Origin: Caviibacter abscessus
Lineage (GTDB): Bacteria > Fusobacteriota > Fusobacteriia > Fusobacteriales > Leptotrichiaceae
Assembly: GCF_001517835.1 (NCBI RefSeq)
Contig: NZ_LOQG01000001.1
Coordinates: 124,001 to 188,000, forward strand
DNA: 64,000 bases
Direction: 5' to 3'
Shown: positions 17,371-26,767 of the stretch, one piece after another
How the letters are laid out: each line of letters starts with the position of its first letter
How positions within the stretch are numbered: the stretch's first letter is position 1
Program-made: the position numbers and the translations under genes
The notes under the pieces: generated by a model
Database searches by the model: none
The model's input: the letters and a program-made list of their open reading frames with translations, nothing else
What the model was told of the DNA's origin: nothing

Positions 17371-18251
17371 AATTCATCAACAAGTTTCTTTAAATACTCT
17401 CTAACTCTATCTTTAAGTTCATCATGTCTTAAGCTAAATTCAACATTAGCACAAAACATTCCAAATTTATCTCCTGTATCATATCTTTTAGCATCAAAAC
17501 TATATGAATACAAATTATCCATATCTTTTGCCATAGCTAATATTGCATCCGTTAATTGAATTTCACCTGTTTTATCAATATTTGTTTTGTTAATATACTT
17601 AAATATTTCAGGTTCTAATACATATCTTCCAAGTGCTGCATACTGACTTGGTGCCTTATCATCATCTGGCTTTTCAATAAAGTTTTTAACTTTGTATGTT
17701 TTTTCATCAACCATGTAATCAGGTTCTATAATACCATATTTATGAACTTCATTTTTGGGTACTTTTTGTACACCTAATATGTTTCCACCACCGATTTCTT
17801 CATATTTTTCAATCAATTGTTTAGTAACTGGTTTTTCTTTTGCATACATTATGTCATCACCTAAAAGTACAACAAAAGGCTCATCACCTACAAAACTTTC
17901 TGCTCTTGATATAGCATGTCCTAGACCAAGTGGTTCTTTTTGTCTTACATAATAAATATTTGACATATTTGAAATATCTTGAACTACCTTCAATAAATTA
18001 TCTTTTCCTTTTTCTTTTAATATCGTTTCTAATTCATAAGAAAAATCAAAATGATTTTCTATTGAATCTTTATTTCTACCTGTTACTATTAAAATTTCAG
18101 TAATTCCTGATGCAATTATCTCTTCTACTAAATACTGCATTGCTGGTTTATCAACAATAGCTAACATTTCCTTCGGTTGAGCCTTTGTTGCTGGTAAAAC
18201 TCTTGTCCCTAATCCAGCTGCTGGGATTACTGCTTTTCTTATTTTTTTCAT
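17367..18251 (-). CDS. galU: UTP--glucose-1-phosphate uridylyltransferase
   Basis: GalU makes UDP-glucose from UTP and glucose-1-phosphate for envelope glycans. The N-terminal nucleotide-binding block AVIPAAGLGTRVLPATKAQPKEML, seen here from residue 7, is diagnostic. IEKPDDDKAPS and the GRYVLEPEIF motif follow. Length 294 aa is normal. AGGAGG seven bases before the ATG is a strong ribosome binding site. Confidence 0.96.
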   Translation of the reverse strand: MKKIRKAVIPAAGLGTRVLPATKAQPKEMLAIVDKPAMQYLVEEIIASGITEILIVTGRNKDSIENHFDFSYELETILKEKGKDNLLKVVQDISNMSNIYYVRQKEPLGLGHAISRAESFVGDEPFVVLLGDDIMYAKEKPVTKQLIEKYEEIGGGNILGVQKVPKNEVHKYGIIEPDYMVDEKTYKVKNFIEKPDDDKAPSQYAALGRYVLEPEIFKYINKTNIDKTGEIQLTDAILAMAKDMDNLYSYSFDAKRYDTGDKFGMFCANVEFSLRHDELKDRVREYLKKLVDEL

Positions 18252-18266
18252 ATTTAACCTCCTAAT

Positions 18267-19115
18267 CTACTCAAAAAATTTTGTTCTTTTTAAATAAATA
18301 TCACAATTTTTTCTATCAATAATTTTTATTATTCCTACATAATTATTTTCATAATAAGCATGTAACAATTCACTAGTTTCATTGAATTTATTACTGCAAA
18401 TTATAGTCATTCCATTTTTTAATTCAAAATACTGCTTATAACTAAGATATATTTTTTCTAACTTTATCGCATTATCTACATCAATTTCACTAACATCAGG
18501 AGGTAATTTAAAATCTCCAATTTGAACTCTTTTAAGTGCTGTCATTGTTGCATAAGTTCCTAATTTTATTGCAATATCACGTACAAGTGATCTTATATAC
18601 GTTCCTGATGAAACTTTAGTAGTAAATGATATTTTATCGTCATCTTTTGTTTTTATATTTTCAATATAGTAAATATTTACAGGTCTTTCTGGAACGTCAA
18701 GAAATATTTCTTTTCTAGCCAAATTATATAATTTTTTACCATTTATTTTAATTGCTGAATACATGGGAGGTTTTTGTAATATTTCTCCTATAAAAGCATT
18801 CATTGCATTTGTTATATCTTCAATATTATATTTTTCTCTGATGTCATCACTATATACTATTTTACCTTCTAAATCTAAGGTGTCAGTTTGATAATACAAC
18901 TGCATTTCAACCTCATATATCTTATCTTGTTTCATCAAAAAATTAGAAAGCTTGGTCGCATTATCGCTTATTGCCATTATTAAACCCTCAGCCATCGGAT
19001 CTAATGTACCTACGTGACCTATTTTATTAAATCTATATTGTTTTTGTACTTCTCTAATTTTTTTATATGAACTAATTCCTCTTTCTTTATTTATAAGTAA
19101 AATTTTACTATTCAT
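18267..19115 (-). CDS. truB: tRNA pseudouridine(55) synthase
   Basis: TruB makes pseudouridine 55 in the T-loop of tRNAs. The catalytic block GHVGTLDPMAEGL near residues 37-49 includes the essential aspartate, and the later motifs YSAIKINGKKLYN and GTYIRSLVRDI are those of the TruB family. Length is 282 aa. AAAGGA lies just before the ATG. It sits between the two-component system and galU in the same transcriptional direction with short gaps. Confidence 0.95.
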   Translation of the reverse strand: MNSKILLINKERGISSYKKIREVQKQYRFNKIGHVGTLDPMAEGLIMAISDNATKLSNFLMKQDKIYEVEMQLYYQTDTLDLEGKIVYSDDIREKYNIEDITNAMNAFIGEILQKPPMYSAIKINGKKLYNLARKEIFLDVPERPVNIYYIENIKTKDDDKISFTTKVSSGTYIRSLVRDIAIKLGTYATMTALKRVQIGDFKLPPDVSEIDVDNAIKLEKIYLSYKQYFELKNGMTIICSNKFNETSELLHAYYENNYVGIIKIIDRKNCDIYLKRTKFFE

Positions 19116-19152
19116 TTATATCCTTTTCTAAAAAAGCTAGTAATTTTAAATA

Positions 19153-20658
19153 CTAGCTCCATTTTTCTATTTTATTATTGCCTTTTGATGGAATTAATAG
19201 TATAAATTCAGAACCTTTATTAAGTTCAGACTTTAATTCAATCTTACCATTATGTAATGAAACTATTTTTTTTACTATTGAAAGTCCTAATCCTGTTCCT
19301 CCTGTTTGTTTTGTTCTTGATTCATCAATTCTATAAAATCTTTCAAATACTTTTTCAAAATATTCTTTAGAAATTCCAATACCTTGGTCTTTTATAGAAA
19401 TAACCGCAGCCTTTCTAGATGAATCATAATATGATTTTATATATATATTTGTACCAGTATCTGAATATTTTACACAATTCTCAAGTATAGCTCTTATTGC
19501 TTGTAATAATAAACTTTTATCTGCATATAGTGCATATTTTTCATTTCTTTCTATAATTAAATTATGATCTCTTATAAAAAATAAAGAACCACTTTGAAGC
19601 TGATTAATAAAATCTTCTGAATCAAACGTTTCCATTTTAAGTTTTATTGTACTTGCATCTCCTCTAGCCAAAAATAAAAGTTTATCAACTAAATCTTTCA
19701 TATTATTTACTTCGCTGACTATAAATTCAAGTGATTCTGTAGATATTTTAGAATCATTTTCACCATGTCTTAATGCTAATTCTGCATAACCTCTAATTAT
19801 TGTAAGTGGTGTTCTTAATTCATGTGATACATCTGATATAAATTTAGATTGATTATCAAAAGCAATATTAAGTCTGTCCAACATTCCATTAATAATTTCA
19901 ATTAAATTATCAAGTTCATCATTAGTATCTGTTGGTGTGATTCTAATACTTAAATCGTCAGTAGAAATTAAATCAGCAATTTGTATAATATTATTAATTG
20001 GTTTTAATATATTTTTACTAAGCTTATTTGATAAAAATACTACAATTACTAATCCTATTAAAGTATATAAAGTCAGTAATAATATAAGTGTTTTATATAT
20101 CAAATTCTCATCCGTTTTATCCTTTAAAATATAGATATCAAAAGTATTACCACCAATATGTCTGCTAATTCTTATAACAGTGTATATTGAATTAGCACTC
20201 CCATTTATATTAACAGGTATATTTTTATTTATATATGAACTTTTAATACTTTTATTAATCGTTTCAATTTTTTCTATAAGTTTATCTTTGCTAATAGTTG
20301 AGTTAATATATGTATTAAGTGGTATTTCATCATAACCATTTGAATTTCTAATTCTAACAATATATCTATATTCAAATCCATTACTATCAAATGGCTTTGA
20401 ATATATCATCATATTATTTTTTATTTTTGGATTAAAGTCTAGCGTTATACTATTATACTTTTTTGAAAAATCTTCTAATTTATCAAAAAAATCATTTATT
20501 TCTTGTATTTTTTGTGAATACAAAATTCTATTATTTTCATAATTTTGTTTTCTAAGAAAATATATAACAAAAAACTCACAAAAAATCATAAAAATAATAA
20601 ACATTAATATATATGCGAATGAAATCTTATTAGCTAATTTTAATTTTATTTTCTTCAT
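19153..20658 (-). CDS. Membrane sensor histidine kinase
   Basis: The protein is 501 aa with a first transmembrane helix at about residues 12-34, an extracytoplasmic sensor of about 150 residues and a second helix near 186-210. These are followed by a HAMP domain, the HisKA box (FISDVSHELRTPL, phospho-acceptor His) and an HATPase domain with N box (AILENCVKYSD), DQGIGIS and GGTGLGLSIVKK. It is an EnvZ/ArlS-type kinase. The response regulator gene ends eight bases upstream, so they form a cognate pair. The signal is unknown; the sensor region has no named domain that I recognise. Confidence 0.94.
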   Translation of the reverse strand: MKKIKLKLANKISFAYILMFIIFMIFCEFFVIYFLRKQNYENNRILYSQKIQEINDFFDKLEDFSKKYNSITLDFNPKIKNNMMIYSKPFDSNGFEYRYIVRIRNSNGYDEIPLNTYINSTISKDKLIEKIETINKSIKSSYINKNIPVNINGSANSIYTVIRISRHIGGNTFDIYILKDKTDENLIYKTLILLLTLYTLIGLVIVVFLSNKLSKNILKPINNIIQIADLISTDDLSIRITPTDTNDELDNLIEIINGMLDRLNIAFDNQSKFISDVSHELRTPLTIIRGYAELALRHGENDSKISTESLEFIVSEVNNMKDLVDKLLFLARGDASTIKLKMETFDSEDFINQLQSGSLFFIRDHNLIIERNEKYALYADKSLLLQAIRAILENCVKYSDTGTNIYIKSYYDSSRKAAVISIKDQGIGISKEYFEKVFERFYRIDESRTKQTGGTGLGLSIVKKIVSLHNGKIELKSELNKGSEFILLIPSKGNNKIEKWS

Positions 20659-20666
20659 ATTTCACC

Positions 20667-21341
20667 TTATTTAAAAACAAAGCCTACACCACGTATTGTT
20701 TGAATAAATTTTCTGTCATAATTTTTATCAACTTTATCTCTTAAGTACTTAATATATAAGTCTAGAATATTATCATTACCTATATATTCAAATCCCCATA
20801 TTTCTTCCAATATCTTATCTCTAGATAAAACTATACCACGATTTCTGACTAAATAGTCTAATAATTCAAATTCTCTTTTTGATAATACAATTAAATTTTT
20901 ATTTCTACGTACTTCATAAGCAGTATAGTCTATTTCTAAATCTTCAAACTGAAGATTTTCAGAAACATTAGCAACTTTTTCTGTTCTTCTTAATAATGCC
21001 CTTATTCTTGCAATAAGTTCTTCAATTGAAAATGGTTTTGTAATATAATCATCTGCTCCATAATCAAAACCAACAACTTTATCGCTAATTTCATCTTTTG
21101 CAGTTAAAATTATTATAGGTACATTTGATTCTTCTCTAATTCTTTTGCATACTTCTATGCCATTCATTTTTGGTAACATTAAATCAAGTAAAACTAAATC
21201 AAACTTTTGATATCTTGCTTTTGCTAATCCATCTTTACCGTCAAATGCAACTTCAACATCAAATTTTTCAAATCTTAGTTCCATTTCTATTAATTTTGAT
21301 ATTTTCATATCATCTTCAATAACTAGTATTCTACTTTTCAT
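20667..21341 (-). CDS. OmpR/PhoB-family response regulator
   Basis: The protein is 224 aa. The receiver domain has the acidic pair at residues 10-11, the phospho-acceptor D53 in LLDLMLP and the conserved Thr/Lys switch residues (ILTAKDE, ITKPFSIEEL). The C-terminal winged helix (LSKREFELLDYL, DNILDLYIKYLRDKVD, TIRGVGFVF) binds DNA. It is encoded immediately before its histidine kinase. Targets cannot be inferred from the window. Confidence 0.96.
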   Translation of the reverse strand: MKSRILVIEDDMKISKLIEMELRFEKFDVEVAFDGKDGLAKARYQKFDLVLLDLMLPKMNGIEVCKRIREESNVPIIILTAKDEISDKVVGFDYGADDYITKPFSIEELIARIRALLRRTEKVANVSENLQFEDLEIDYTAYEVRRNKNLIVLSKREFELLDYLVRNRGIVLSRDKILEEIWGFEYIGNDNILDLYIKYLRDKVDKNYDRKFIQTIRGVGFVFK

Positions 21342-21343
21342 AA

Positions 21344-22606
21344 TTATATATCCTTAGTATCAATATCAGTAACAGAATAACCAACAGGAAGTTTAACTCT
21401 TATAAGATCCATTTCATCCATCTTAATATTTGTTTTAATCACAGCTATAGTATTAGGATTTACAACATCTGTATATTCATTCGTTTTTATATTAAAAAAT
21501 TTATCTATTCTAAATTTAACCGGATCTTCATTTGGTCTTATTAATTCAAGTTCAACTTCACTTGCAATTATTTTATTACGTATATATAGTTGATATTCAT
21601 CATTTCCTAAATTTTCAAGTACATTTGCAACAAGCTGATATGTTTGACTATACGATAAACTTGTATTGTAGTTTTGGTCTTCTTCTGTTGTTTTACCAAA
21701 GAAAAAACCTTTTGAATAAAGTCTATGACTAATTGTTTGTAATTCATACAACCATTTTTCATCAAAACTATAATTTCCGCTGTAGTATTTATCTATTGCT
21801 TCTCTATATTGTTTTGTAACTATTGAATTATAATAAATACTTTTCATTCTACCTTCAATCTTTAATGAGTCAACACCAGCTTTTATTATTTCATCTATAA
21901 ATTCAATAGTACATAAATCTTTTGCATTGAATATATATGTTCCTTCAGCATCTTCAATTATATCATGTGCACCAGCATTTTCATGATCTTGTGCTACCAC
22001 TTTATAATTCCATCTGCAATCTTGAGCACATACACCTCTATTTGCATCTCTATTAGTAAAATAGTTACTTAGTAGACATCTTCCTGAATAAGCCATACAC
22101 ATAGCTCCATGTACAAACACTTCTATTTCAATATTTGGTACTTTTTCTTTAATTTCTTTAATTTCTTTAAGAGTCATTTCACGGGCAAGTATTACTCTAG
22201 TAGCTCCTAAGTCTCTCCAAGCTTTTACTGTTGCCCAGTTTATGCTGTTTGCCTGTGTACTTATATGTATTTCAAGATTAGGTGCATTTTCTTTTACAGT
22301 ATGAAAAACTCCCAAATCTGATACAATTACTCCATCAACTTTTATACTTTCAAGATATTTAATAAATCTTGGCATATAATTAATATCTTGGTTATGTGCA
22401 AAAATATTTAAAGTTACATATATTTTTTTTCCTAAACTATGAGCATATTCAATTGCCTGCGCTAACTCTTTATCTCTAAAATTAGCTGACATTCCTCTTA
22501 AATTAAAAGCTCCACCACCAATATAGCAAGCATCTGCTCCAAAATGAAATGCTTCTTTCAACTTTTCCATATTACCTGCCGGTGATAAAAGTTCTACTTT
22601 TCTCAA
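21344..22606 (-). CDS. U32-family tRNA hydroxylation protein (TrhP-like)
   Basis: The protein is 420 aa. The conserved U32 core reads VFVHGAMCMAYSGRCLLSNY followed by NRGVCAQDCRW, with the Cys set that binds an Fe-S cluster. Escherichia coli TrhP (YegQ), with this arrangement, takes part in prephenate-dependent 5-hydroxyuridine formation in tRNA; RlhA is a paralogue acting on 23S rRNA. The start is TTG 22606 with GGAGG six bases before it. That TTG overlaps the dnaB stop (TTGA), so the two are translationally coupled. TrhP rather than RlhA is favoured by length and the C-terminal region, with moderate certainty. Confidence 0.85.
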   Translation of the reverse strand: MRKVELLSPAGNMEKLKEAFHFGADACYIGGGAFNLRGMSANFRDKELAQAIEYAHSLGKKIYVTLNIFAHNQDINYMPRFIKYLESIKVDGVIVSDLGVFHTVKENAPNLEIHISTQANSINWATVKAWRDLGATRVILAREMTLKEIKEIKEKVPNIEIEVFVHGAMCMAYSGRCLLSNYFTNRDANRGVCAQDCRWNYKVVAQDHENAGAHDIIEDAEGTYIFNAKDLCTIEFIDEIIKAGVDSLKIEGRMKSIYYNSIVTKQYREAIDKYYSGNYSFDEKWLYELQTISHRLYSKGFFFGKTTEEDQNYNTSLSYSQTYQLVANVLENLGNDEYQLYIRNKIIASEVELELIRPNEDPVKFRIDKFFNIKTNEYTDVVNPNTIAVIKTNIKMDEMDLIRVKLPVGYSVTDIDTKDI

Positions 22607-23931
22607 TGTTCTCCTCCTGATTGAACTTTATGAATATTTATAAATTTTTGACATTCTTGTCTAAATGCTAACTGTAATTCTCCTATTGAACCATTTCTAT
22701 GTTTTCCTATTATTACATTAGTCATCGTTTCTTCTGCCCCCTCAACTCTAGGTTCTTTTGATAAAAACATTACTATGTCGGCATCTTGTTCTATCGCACC
22801 AGATTCTCTTAAATCTGATAACATCGGTGTTTTATCCGTTCTATTTTCAACAGATCTTGAAAGTTGCGATAACGTTAAAATGGGAACTTGAAGTTCTTTT
22901 GCAAGAATTTTTAAACCTCTTGATATTTCAGAAACCTGTTGTTCTCTGACTTTAGAAGCATCAGCTGTTGGAGTTATAAGTTGTAGGTAATCAACAATTA
23001 CGAAATCAATACCATCGGTTGTCTTTAATTTTCTACATATATTTTTTATATCTAATAAATTTACACCTGGAACATCAGTAATATATAAATCATATTTTGA
23101 CATTCTTTCTATATGTTTATTTAACATGATTGTTTCATTTTCACTAAGTGCATTATTTCTAATTTTACTAAGAGAAAAGCCTGATTCTATTGCAAGTAAT
23201 CTGTCATATAATTGTTCGTTACCCATTTCTAAAGAAAATATTAATACCTTCTTATGATTTTTTGAGGCATTCAATGCTAAATTAAGTGCAAATGCAGTTT
23301 TACCGACACCAGGTCTTGCTGCAAGTATTAATAAATCAGATTTATGAAATCCTCCCGTTATTCTGTCATATTCATTATATCCAGAAGGTATTCCTATATG
23401 TTCATTTGCATCATGTTCACTAAGTTTAATAATTTTTTCTATTCTTTGCTTTCCTAAATCTTCAAGAGTTAATACATCACTTGTGTTATTATCAGAAGTT
23501 AATTTAATTATTTTAGATTGAGCTATATCTAAAATATCATTATAACTTCCATAATCTCTTTTAATTAAATCAGTCAAGTAATGACAAATTTCAATTACTT
23601 TTCTTTTTACAGATTTATCTTTAACTATACCTGCAAATATATCAATACTAGTTTCTAAAGGGGCCATTTCAAAAAGTTCATTTAATCTTTCTCTTCCACC
23701 AATATTTTCATAAACCTGTAATTTCTTTAACTCTTCTTCCAGTACTATTAAATTAATATCACCATTTCTACTATATATTGAATACATAGCTGAATATATT
23801 GAACTGTTATTTTTGTTATTAAAATCATCAGGCTTTAAAAATCTACTGATTTCTCCCATTAAACTTCCTTCACAAAGCAACATTCCAAGTAAATATTCTT
23901 CTGCACCAATATTTTCAAAATTATCTTGCAT
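22603..23931 (-). CDS. dnaB: Replicative DNA helicase DnaB
   Basis: This 442-aa hexameric helicase unwinds DNA ahead of the replisome. The N-terminal domain (GAEEYLLGMLL) is followed by the RecA-like domain with Walker A ARPGVGKTAF, ILIFSLEMG-type motif H1a, Walker B FVIVDYLQL and the DNA-binding/arginine-finger region LSRSVENRTDK. It lies two bases downstream of rplI, an arrangement common in bacteria. Confidence 0.97.
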   Translation of the reverse strand: MQDNFENIGAEEYLLGMLLCEGSLMGEISRFLKPDDFNNKNNSSIYSAMYSIYSRNGDINLIVLEEELKKLQVYENIGGRERLNELFEMAPLETSIDIFAGIVKDKSVKRKVIEICHYLTDLIKRDYGSYNDILDIAQSKIIKLTSDNNTSDVLTLEDLGKQRIEKIIKLSEHDANEHIGIPSGYNEYDRITGGFHKSDLLILAARPGVGKTAFALNLALNASKNHKKVLIFSLEMGNEQLYDRLLAIESGFSLSKIRNNALSENETIMLNKHIERMSKYDLYITDVPGVNLLDIKNICRKLKTTDGIDFVIVDYLQLITPTADASKVREQQVSEISRGLKILAKELQVPILTLSQLSRSVENRTDKTPMLSDLRESGAIEQDADIVMFLSKEPRVEGAEETMTNVIIGKHRNGSIGELQLAFRQECQKFINIHKVQSGGEH

Positions 23932-23932
23932 T

Positions 23933-24385
23933 TTATAATCCTTTCACTTCAACTTTTATAAATGCCTTCACTTCGCTATGTAATTTAAGTTCAACACTAT
24001 GAATTCCCAATGACTTAATACGTGCATCATTTGAAAATTTCTTTTTATCAACTGATATATTTAATTGTTTTAGCATTTCATCAGCAATTTCTTTTGCACC
24101 TATTGACCCAAATACCTTACCGTTTTCACCAGCTTTAACTTGTAAAATAACAACTTTATCTTTTAAATTTTCAGCTAAAGTTTTTGCAAGATCTATTTCC
24201 TTTTCATAAGTTTTTTTTGTTTTTTCAGATTTGGCTTTAAGTTTATTTAAATTTTCAGGAGTTGCCGGCACTGCTTTTTTTTGTGGATATAAAAAGTTAT
24301 TAGCATATCCGTCTTTTACCTCAATTACTTCATCTTTTTTCCCAATAGATTTAATATTATCAAGCAAGATTACTTTTACTTTCAT
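23933..24385 (-). CDS. rplI: 50S ribosomal protein L9
   Basis: This 150-aa protein of the large ribosomal subunit starts at ATG 24385 (MKVKVILLDNI), with AAGGAGGTAT immediately upstream; a longer in-frame extension reaching into dnaX has no such support. The N-terminal domain shows the L9 signature GYANNFLYPQKKAVPAT, followed by the long connecting helix and the C-terminal domain (GSIGAKEIADEM). It lies between dnaX and dnaB. Confidence 0.97.
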   Translation of the reverse strand: MKVKVILLDNIKSIGKKDEVIEVKDGYANNFLYPQKKAVPATPENLNKLKAKSEKTKKTYEKEIDLAKTLAENLKDKVVILQVKAGENGKVFGSIGAKEIADEMLKQLNISVDKKKFSNDARIKSLGIHSVELKLHSEVKAFIKVEVKGL

Positions 24386-24398
24386 TTTATATACCTCC

Positions 24399-25781
24399 TT
24401 AAATTTCTTGTGCACTGAATAAATTAACAACTGTATTATTAAATTCAATGTCTTTATCTTTATTTTTTATACTGTCATTATTAGTAACAGATAAATTAAA
24501 TCTTCTATTATATAAATTAAAAATTTCTTCTTCTATAATTCTAATATGTTCCTCATTTGATAATATCAAAGAAGCATATTTAAAATCACTTATTGGTGTT
24601 ATAAATACCGTATCATCTTCAAATTTAACAAAACGATATTCTCTAAGCACATTATTATAAAATATCTGACCTTGATTTATTAAATGATCTAATAATTTTT
24701 CATAACTAAAATCCTCTTTAGACTCATTAGTCTTTTTTTGTTTTTTTTCATCATTTTTTCCGGTTATAACTGTATAATTTAAATTAAATAGTTCGTAAAC
24801 AAGTACATAAGCTAATATCCTCTTATCATCTTCATACTTAAATTCATTTATATTTTTATAAATTATACCAATGTCTCTAATTTTTTTATTTATATCTTGT
24901 TCATTTTCCTTCAAATAATCACAAAAATCTTTAAAAAATACATCTATTTGAAAAGCATTTTTATATAACACATCAATAAAATTAAATGCTTCTTGTTTGT
25001 TATTTTCTAAAAGAATATTATAAAATTTTTCTAAATAAGTTATAGGAATAATTCCTAACGCATTCTGTGTCTTCTCTAATGTTATATCTTCATCTATATA
25101 AGTTGAGATCAATTTTTCCAATATTGAAAAACTGTCTCTTGCACTTCCACCAGATTTTAAATAAACAAGTTCCAAACTTTCATTATTAATATTAATATTT
25201 TCAGAACTAACACAATAGCTTAGCATATCCAATATTTCTGTTTTTGATAATATTTTAAAATCATAACAACCACATCTTGATATTATTGTATCTGGTATTT
25301 TATCAATTTCTGTTGTTGCAAGTATAAAAATAACATGCTCAGGCGGTTCTTCTAAAGTTTTTAAAAGTGCATTAAATGCTTCTTTTGTAAGCATATGAAC
25401 TTCATCAATTATATATACTTTTTTTCTACATTTTACTGGTTGATACTGTATATTTTCCTTTAATTGTCTAATTTCTTGTATACCTCTATTAGAAGCTGCA
25501 TCTATTTCTATAACATCAAGTGATGACCCATTTGCAATTTCTATACAGTTTTCACATTCCATACAAGGCTTATCACTAATTCCATTAACTAAACAATTAA
25601 CACTTTTGGCAATAAGTCTTGCAATAGTAGTCTTTCCTACACCACGAGGTCCATTAAATAAATAAGCATGAGATAATTTATTTTCTTTCAAAGCATTACT
25701 TATAGCTCTTTTTATATGTTCTTGTCCAAAAACATTTTCAAAACTCTCAGGTCTATATTTTCTATATAATGTTAAATTCAT
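24399..25781 (-). CDS. dnaX: DNA polymerase III subunit tau (and probable gamma)
   Basis: DnaX is the ATPase of the clamp loader. The 460-aa product has Walker A GPRGVGKTT, a zinc site (CMECENC), Walker B IIDEVHML, and SRC as sensor/arginine-finger motif; domain III ends near residue 340. Codons 348-350 (plus-strand 24732-24740) read CAA AAA AAG and so contain the heptamer A_AAA_AAG in the phase used for -1 frameshifting in Escherichia coli dnaX. The -1 frame reads GAC TAA directly after it, giving a 351-residue gamma-like form ending just after domain III. GGGG precedes the ATG. Confidence 0.96.
   Translation of the reverse strand: MNLTLYRKYRPESFENVFGQEHIKRAISNALKENKLSHAYLFNGPRGVGKTTIARLIAKSVNCLVNGISDKPCMECENCIEIANGSSLDVIEIDAASNRGIQEIRQLKENIQYQPVKCRKKVYIIDEVHMLTKEAFNALLKTLEEPPEHVIFILATTEIDKIPDTIISRCGCYDFKILSKTEILDMLSYCVSSENININNESLELVYLKSGGSARDSFSILEKLISTYIDEDITLEKTQNALGIIPITYLEKFYNILLENNKQEAFNFIDVLYKNAFQIDVFFKDFCDYLKENEQDINKKIRDIGIIYKNINEFKYEDDKRILAYVLVYELFNLNYTVITGKNDEKKQKKTNESKEDFSYEKLLDHLINQGQIFYNNVLREYRFVKFEDDTVFITPISDFKYASLILSNEEHIRIIEEEIFNLYNRRFNLSVTNNDSIKNKDKDIEFNNTVVNLFSAQEI
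24727..24752 (-). promoter_or_regulatory. Putative programmed -1 frameshift site in dnaX
   Basis: Reading the minus strand, A-runs of eight and seven give two in-phase slippery heptamers: A_AAA_AAA at about 24747-24741 and A_AAA_AAG at 24738-24732. Slippage by -1 at either leads to GAC TAA (stop at 24729-24727). A small hairpin (AGACT, loop AATG, AGTCT) and a second one (CTAAA/TTTAG) lie at or just after the site. Function is inferred by analogy with E. coli dnaX; transcriptional slippage on the A-runs would give similar products. Confidence 0.6.
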
Positions 25782-25789
25782 TTTTTCCC

Positions 25790-26755
25790 CTAAATTTTAA
25801 ATATTTTTTTTGCTAATTTTTGTATAAAATTATATTTTTTTGTTTCAATTTTAACTTCTCGTGTTTTAAAAAACTCATCAAGCATGTGTCTATGTTCATT
25901 AAAAATTCTGTCTTTTTCATGAATTAATTTTGTAGGTATTTTATCAACAGACAATTTTATATCTGTAAAATATTCAATTCTTGCATAATTAGGTGATTTA
26001 ATAATGTCTTTTATTATCATATCATTAGCAATTACTGAACTTTGTAAAAATAAATTAGGAAGTGTAAATCCCCAACCTACTATACCCCATTTTTTATCAC
26101 CTTTAGAAAATGGAATAGATAAAGGTTCAATTTCTTTTTTAGAAATATTTTTACCTGTTCCTATTGATAATATTTTAATTTCATCAATGGATTTATTAAA
26201 TTCTTTTTCAGATACAGCTTGTGATAATCCAACAAGAACAGGATTGTTAGCCCATATACATCCATCTGTAAAATATGTATCCTCTACAGGAAAAGGATCA
26301 AAGTAACAAGGTGCACTACTTGAACTTAATACTGAATCAATTAAATTTAATTTATTTTTTTTCCAAGATTTTATAATAATTGGAAGTCCAGTTGTTACAT
26401 CTGTTGCAGTAATAATAACCTTAGTTTTTAAATCTTCAAAACTCTTATTTTGATATTTATTATGTATTAAATTACTTATATATTCTCTTGAAAATTTACT
26501 TCCAATTGCTCCATTATTTGGAAAAGGTCTAGTTTTAAAAATCATTTTACTTTGATTTAAATACATATCAATTATTTCATTAATATCAATCCCTAAACCT
26601 ATTGCTCCAGCAATCAAAGCCCCAGTACTTGTTCCAACAATTAAATCAAAATATTCATATGCTTTTATATTATATTCTTCTTCTATTTTTTTTATCATAT
26701 AAGAAGTAAAATAACCTCTAGCTCCTCCACCATCTAAACAAAGTATTTTAAACAT
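25790..26755 (-). CDS. Patatin-like phospholipase family protein
   Basis: The protein is 321 aa. The patatin catalytic elements are present: oxyanion-hole DGGGARG (residues 8-14), nucleophile elbow GTSTG with Ser43, and the dyad aspartate D164 in DGC, where most patatins have DGG or DGA. Such proteins are serine lipid acyl hydrolases. No signal peptide is seen, so the enzyme is likely cytoplasmic or membrane-peripheral. AAGGAG lies before the ATG. It follows two unknown genes and precedes dnaX in the run. Its physiological substrate is not known. Confidence 0.88.
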   Translation of the reverse strand: MFKILCLDGGGARGYFTSYMIKKIEEEYNIKAYEYFDLIVGTSTGALIAGAIGLGIDINEIIDMYLNQSKMIFKTRPFPNNGAIGSKFSREYISNLIHNKYQNKSFEDLKTKVIITATDVTTGLPIIIKSWKKNKLNLIDSVLSSSSAPCYFDPFPVEDTYFTDGCIWANNPVLVGLSQAVSEKEFNKSIDEIKILSIGTGKNISKKEIEPLSIPFSKGDKKWGIVGWGFTLPNLFLQSSVIANDMIIKDIIKSPNYARIEYFTDIKLSVDKIPTKLIHEKDRIFNEHRHMLDEFFKTREVKIETKKYNFIQKLAKKIFKI

Positions 26756-26767
26756 AATATTTGCTCC

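Noticed and set aside
24386-24448. N-terminal extension of L9 into dnaX
   Set aside because: L9 is normally 147-150 aa starting at MKV-type residues, and AAGGAGG is placed exactly for ATG 24385.
25790-26755. Patatin-like gene as a CBASS (CapV-type) defence effector
   Set aside because: There is no CD-NTase, Cap2/Cap3 or other defence gene nearby; the context is a housekeeping run.
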